From positions 1-7,643 of the forward strand of contig JAPOYQ010000506.1 in NCBI GenBank assembly GCA_026706505.1: DNA of 7,643 nucleotides, read 5' to 3'. The stretch is from Gemmatimonadota bacterium (GTDB lineage Bacteria > Latescibacterota > UBA2968 > UBA8231). How positions within the stretch are numbered: position 1 is the first letter of the stretch; each line of letters starts with the position of its first letter. The translations under genes and the position numbers were made by a program. This document shows, piece by piece, positions 7,028 through 7,643 of this stretch. Below the pieces are notes generated by a model. It saw only the letters and a list, made by a program, of their open reading frames with translations, did no database searches and was not told where the DNA came from.

Positions 7028-7110
7028 CGGCAGCACGCCCGACGACGGAGCAGCGCCGGTTACAGGGTCTGGCCTGAGGCATCCTCGTCGTCCGTAGCCA
7101 CTTGACTACC
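7028..7110. repeat. Split copy of a short direct repeat, interrupted by a 51-base segment with inverted ends
   Basis: CGGCAGCACGCCC occurs exactly at 7028-7040 and at 7304-7316. In the second place it is followed at once by a 19-base block (7317-7335). Here the matching block (7092-7110, 17 of 19 identical) comes only after 51 extra bases (7041-7091). These extra bases begin with GACGACG, and CGTCGTC (7086-7092), its exact reverse complement, sits at the far edge. The two loci therefore look like duplicates differing by one insertion or deletion. 51 is a multiple of three. Confidence 0.5.
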
Positions 7111-7127
7111 ACCTCGGGGGCGTCATA

Positions 7128-7334
7128 TCACCAATAGGCGTCGACATTGGCTCCGTCGGTCCATACGATACGCGCCCTGTTAAACAGCAGCGGCATGATC
7201 TCGTAGTGATGTTGGTTCATGGCGTTGAAGAAGGCCGCGACGTCCCCTTTGCCTTGGTTGTCGCCGCGGCCTTTTGTGCTGTGGATCCCCGCCGATTCCT
7301 CGACGGCAGCACGCCCCCGTTGCCAGTTGACTAC
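7128..7334 (-). pseudogene. Probable gene remnant, unrecognised, in frame after the LRR protein stop
   Basis: Read on the minus strand from 7334 to a TGA at 7128-7130, 68 codons are open in the same frame as the LRR protein, separated from it only by the TAG at 7335-7337. There is no start codon near the beginning. The second half reads like real protein with mostly G or C in third positions: DVAAFFNAMNQHHYEIMPLL, then FNRARIVWTDGANVDAYW and stop. I do not recognise the family. The first half (VVNWQRGRAAVEESAG, then a basic, Gly-rich stretch) looks less like a folded domain. Likely readings are the 3' end of a broken gene, or the original C-terminus of a longer protein cut off by the TAG or by recombination. 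An ATG at codon 39 could give only a 30-residue peptide. Confidence 0.4.
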
Positions 7335-7335
7335 C
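7304..7335. repeat. Contiguous copy of the 13 + 19 base direct repeat
   Basis: This copy carries CGGCAGCACGCCC directly followed by CCGTTGCCAGTTGACTACC. The partner blocks lie at 7028-7040 and 7092-7110. A weaker relative of the 19-base block occurs at 6879-6899 (CCGTTG, four extra bases, then ACTTGACTGCC). On the minus strand the repeat encodes V-V-x-W-x-R ... G-R-A-A in the same frame in both main copies. Confidence 0.5.
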
Positions 7336-7643
7336 TATCGTGCGAATTTTCGGCTGAGCCGTTCGGACCGGGGCGAATTCATACGGTCCTGCCTCGACGA
7401 CTTGGCGTCTCCTGCGATCCTCTTGGCACTGCCGCTGTCATATTCAACTGAAACGCCTCGGTTCTCAAGGGCTGGGATGTGCGTGTTGATGGAGGTGCTA
7501 CTCAACGGATTGCCCCAAAGCCCCAGCCCTGTCAGGTTGGTCAAGCCCGACAGCGGCGAAATATCCGAGATGGTGTTGCCGTCAAGCTCCAGCCCTGTCA
7601 GGTTGGTCAAGCCCGACAGCGGCGAAATATCCGAGATGGTGTT
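7335..7643 (-). CDS. C-terminal part of a leucine-rich-repeat protein (5' end off window)
   Basis: 102 residues are visible, open at the right edge and ending at a TAG (7335-7337). The first part holds internalin-like 22-residue repeats of the form NTISDISPLSGLTNLTGLEL plus two residues. The last repeat (GLGLWGNPLSS) is followed by a cap, TSINTHIPALENRGVSVEYD. Such repeats form a curved solenoid and usually bind proteins or other ligands, often at the cell surface; whether this one is exported cannot be told without its N-terminus. After the cap the tail is basic and Ser/Arg-rich (KRIAGDAKSSRQDRMNSPR and so on), with no domain I recognise. It may be a read-out into foreign sequence, in line with the gene remnant that continues in the same frame beyond the stop. 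LRR proteins with this cap are, from memory, abundant in Poribacteria and Latescibacterota. Confidence 0.75.
   Translation of the reverse strand, partial: NTISDISPLSGLTNLTGLELDGNTISDISPLSGLTNLTGLGLWGNPLSSTSINTHIPALENRGVSVEYDSGSAKRIAGDAKSSRQDRMNSPRSERLSRKFAR
7510..7641. repeat. Two 66-base tandem repeats encoding LRR units
   Basis: Units at 7510-7575 and 7576-7641 differ at only four of 66 positions, all within bases 6-13 of the unit; the remaining 53-base block is identical. The period is exactly 22 codons, one leucine-rich repeat. A third unit appears to begin at 7642. The nucleotide identity, including third positions, points to recent duplication or gene conversion and to likely variation in repeat number. 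Confidence 0.85.

Larger units (their letters stand above)
6715..7127. other. Gene-free, very GC-rich, hairpin-rich intergenic region
   Basis: I find no convincing gene here. Readings on either strand are short, rich in Arg, Pro, Gly and Ser, and match no family I know. The stretch holds several inverted repeats: GTGTGG/CCACAC (6926-6931 with 6947-6952), CGGGCCG/CGGCCCG (6970-6976 with 6989-6995), and GACGACG/CGTCGTC (7041-7047 with 7086-7092). CCGGCC at 6943-6948 could also pair with GGCCGG at 6972-6977, giving competing folds. A G-rich run (GTGGGGGGTGG, 6977-6987) lies in the loop of the second hairpin. It may contain the operon leader, a structured RNA or decayed gene sequence; the data do not separate these. 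Confidence 0.45.

Noticed and set aside
6809..7036. Minus-strand open frame of 75 codons ending in KYINGYSFGRDGAGMSAVCS and a few more residues
   Set aside because: The end looks faintly protein-like, but the first half is Pro/Arg/His-rich, there is no ribosome site, and I could not match it to any family.
6738..7097. Plus-strand open frame of 119 codons in the GC-rich region
   Set aside because: The translation is low in complexity, lacks a ribosome site and matches no family; stops are simply rare in such GC-rich DNA.
7206..7451. Plus-strand open frame of 81 codons overlapping the LRR gene end
   Set aside because: It overlaps both the LRR coding end and the remnant on the other strand and has no domain.
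7510..7641. Regular repeats considered as a CRISPR array
   Set aside because: The 66-base units are contiguous without unique spacers and encode leucine-rich repeats in frame.
6715..7643. Diversity-generating retroelement, retron or insertion sequence at the right end
   Set aside because: No reverse transcriptase or transposase motif, no template/variable repeat pair with adenine-specific changes, and no terminal repeats of a standard insertion sequence were seen.

Overview
The window looks like a piece of a GC-rich bacterial chromosome from an uncultured lineage, probably known only from metagenomes. Three features point to Poribacteria, Latescibacterota or related phyla: a DUF6785-type membrane protein, a phytanoyl-CoA dioxygenase-family oxygenase of the 'HxGG / PGSHK' subtype, and internalin-like leucine-rich repeats ending in an 'NPLSSTSINTHIPAL' cap. 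This assignment is pattern recognition only. There is no rRNA, tRNA, ribosomal protein or other phylogenetic marker here.

Layout, left to right. Positions 2-301 (+) hold the C-terminal end of a multi-pass membrane protein whose start lies off the window. It converges on a run of five minus-strand genes. In order of transcription these are: an HpcH/HpaI-type aldolase (6669-5893), a divergent M19 'membrane dipeptidase' homologue (5891-4836), a phytanoyl-CoA dioxygenase-like oxygenase (4815-4003), a probable TIM-barrel protein of unknown function (3962-2685), and a membrane protein fused to a spermidine-synthase-like methyltransferase-fold domain (2609-342). The first four are tightly packed, with gaps of 1, 20 and 40 bases, and look like one transcription unit. 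The fifth follows a 75-base gap containing a possible weak terminator hairpin and starts with TTG, so it may be only partly coupled. The unit has a clear ribosome site and a possible -10 box upstream of the aldolase.

The enzymes could form a small catabolic cassette for an oxidised organic substrate: an oxygenase, an aldolase that cleaves or forms 2-keto-acid aldols, an amidohydrolase-fold protein and a barrel protein resembling glycoside hydrolases. The sequence does not identify the substrate. The aldolase keeps its expected catalytic residues. The M19, oxygenase and spermidine-synthase-like proteins each lack residues regarded as standard for their families, so their textbook names should not be read as proven activities.

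The right end (6670-7643) is different. It has about 460 bases of very GC-rich, hairpin-rich, gene-free DNA. Next comes an apparent gene remnant (7128-7334, minus strand), separated by one in-frame TAG from a partial leucine-rich-repeat protein (7335 to beyond 7643). This segment holds short diverged direct repeats, a 51-base insertion/deletion flanked by inverted repeats, and a nearly perfect 66-base tandem repeat. It looks like a rearranging, decaying junction, in contrast to the intact operon beside it.
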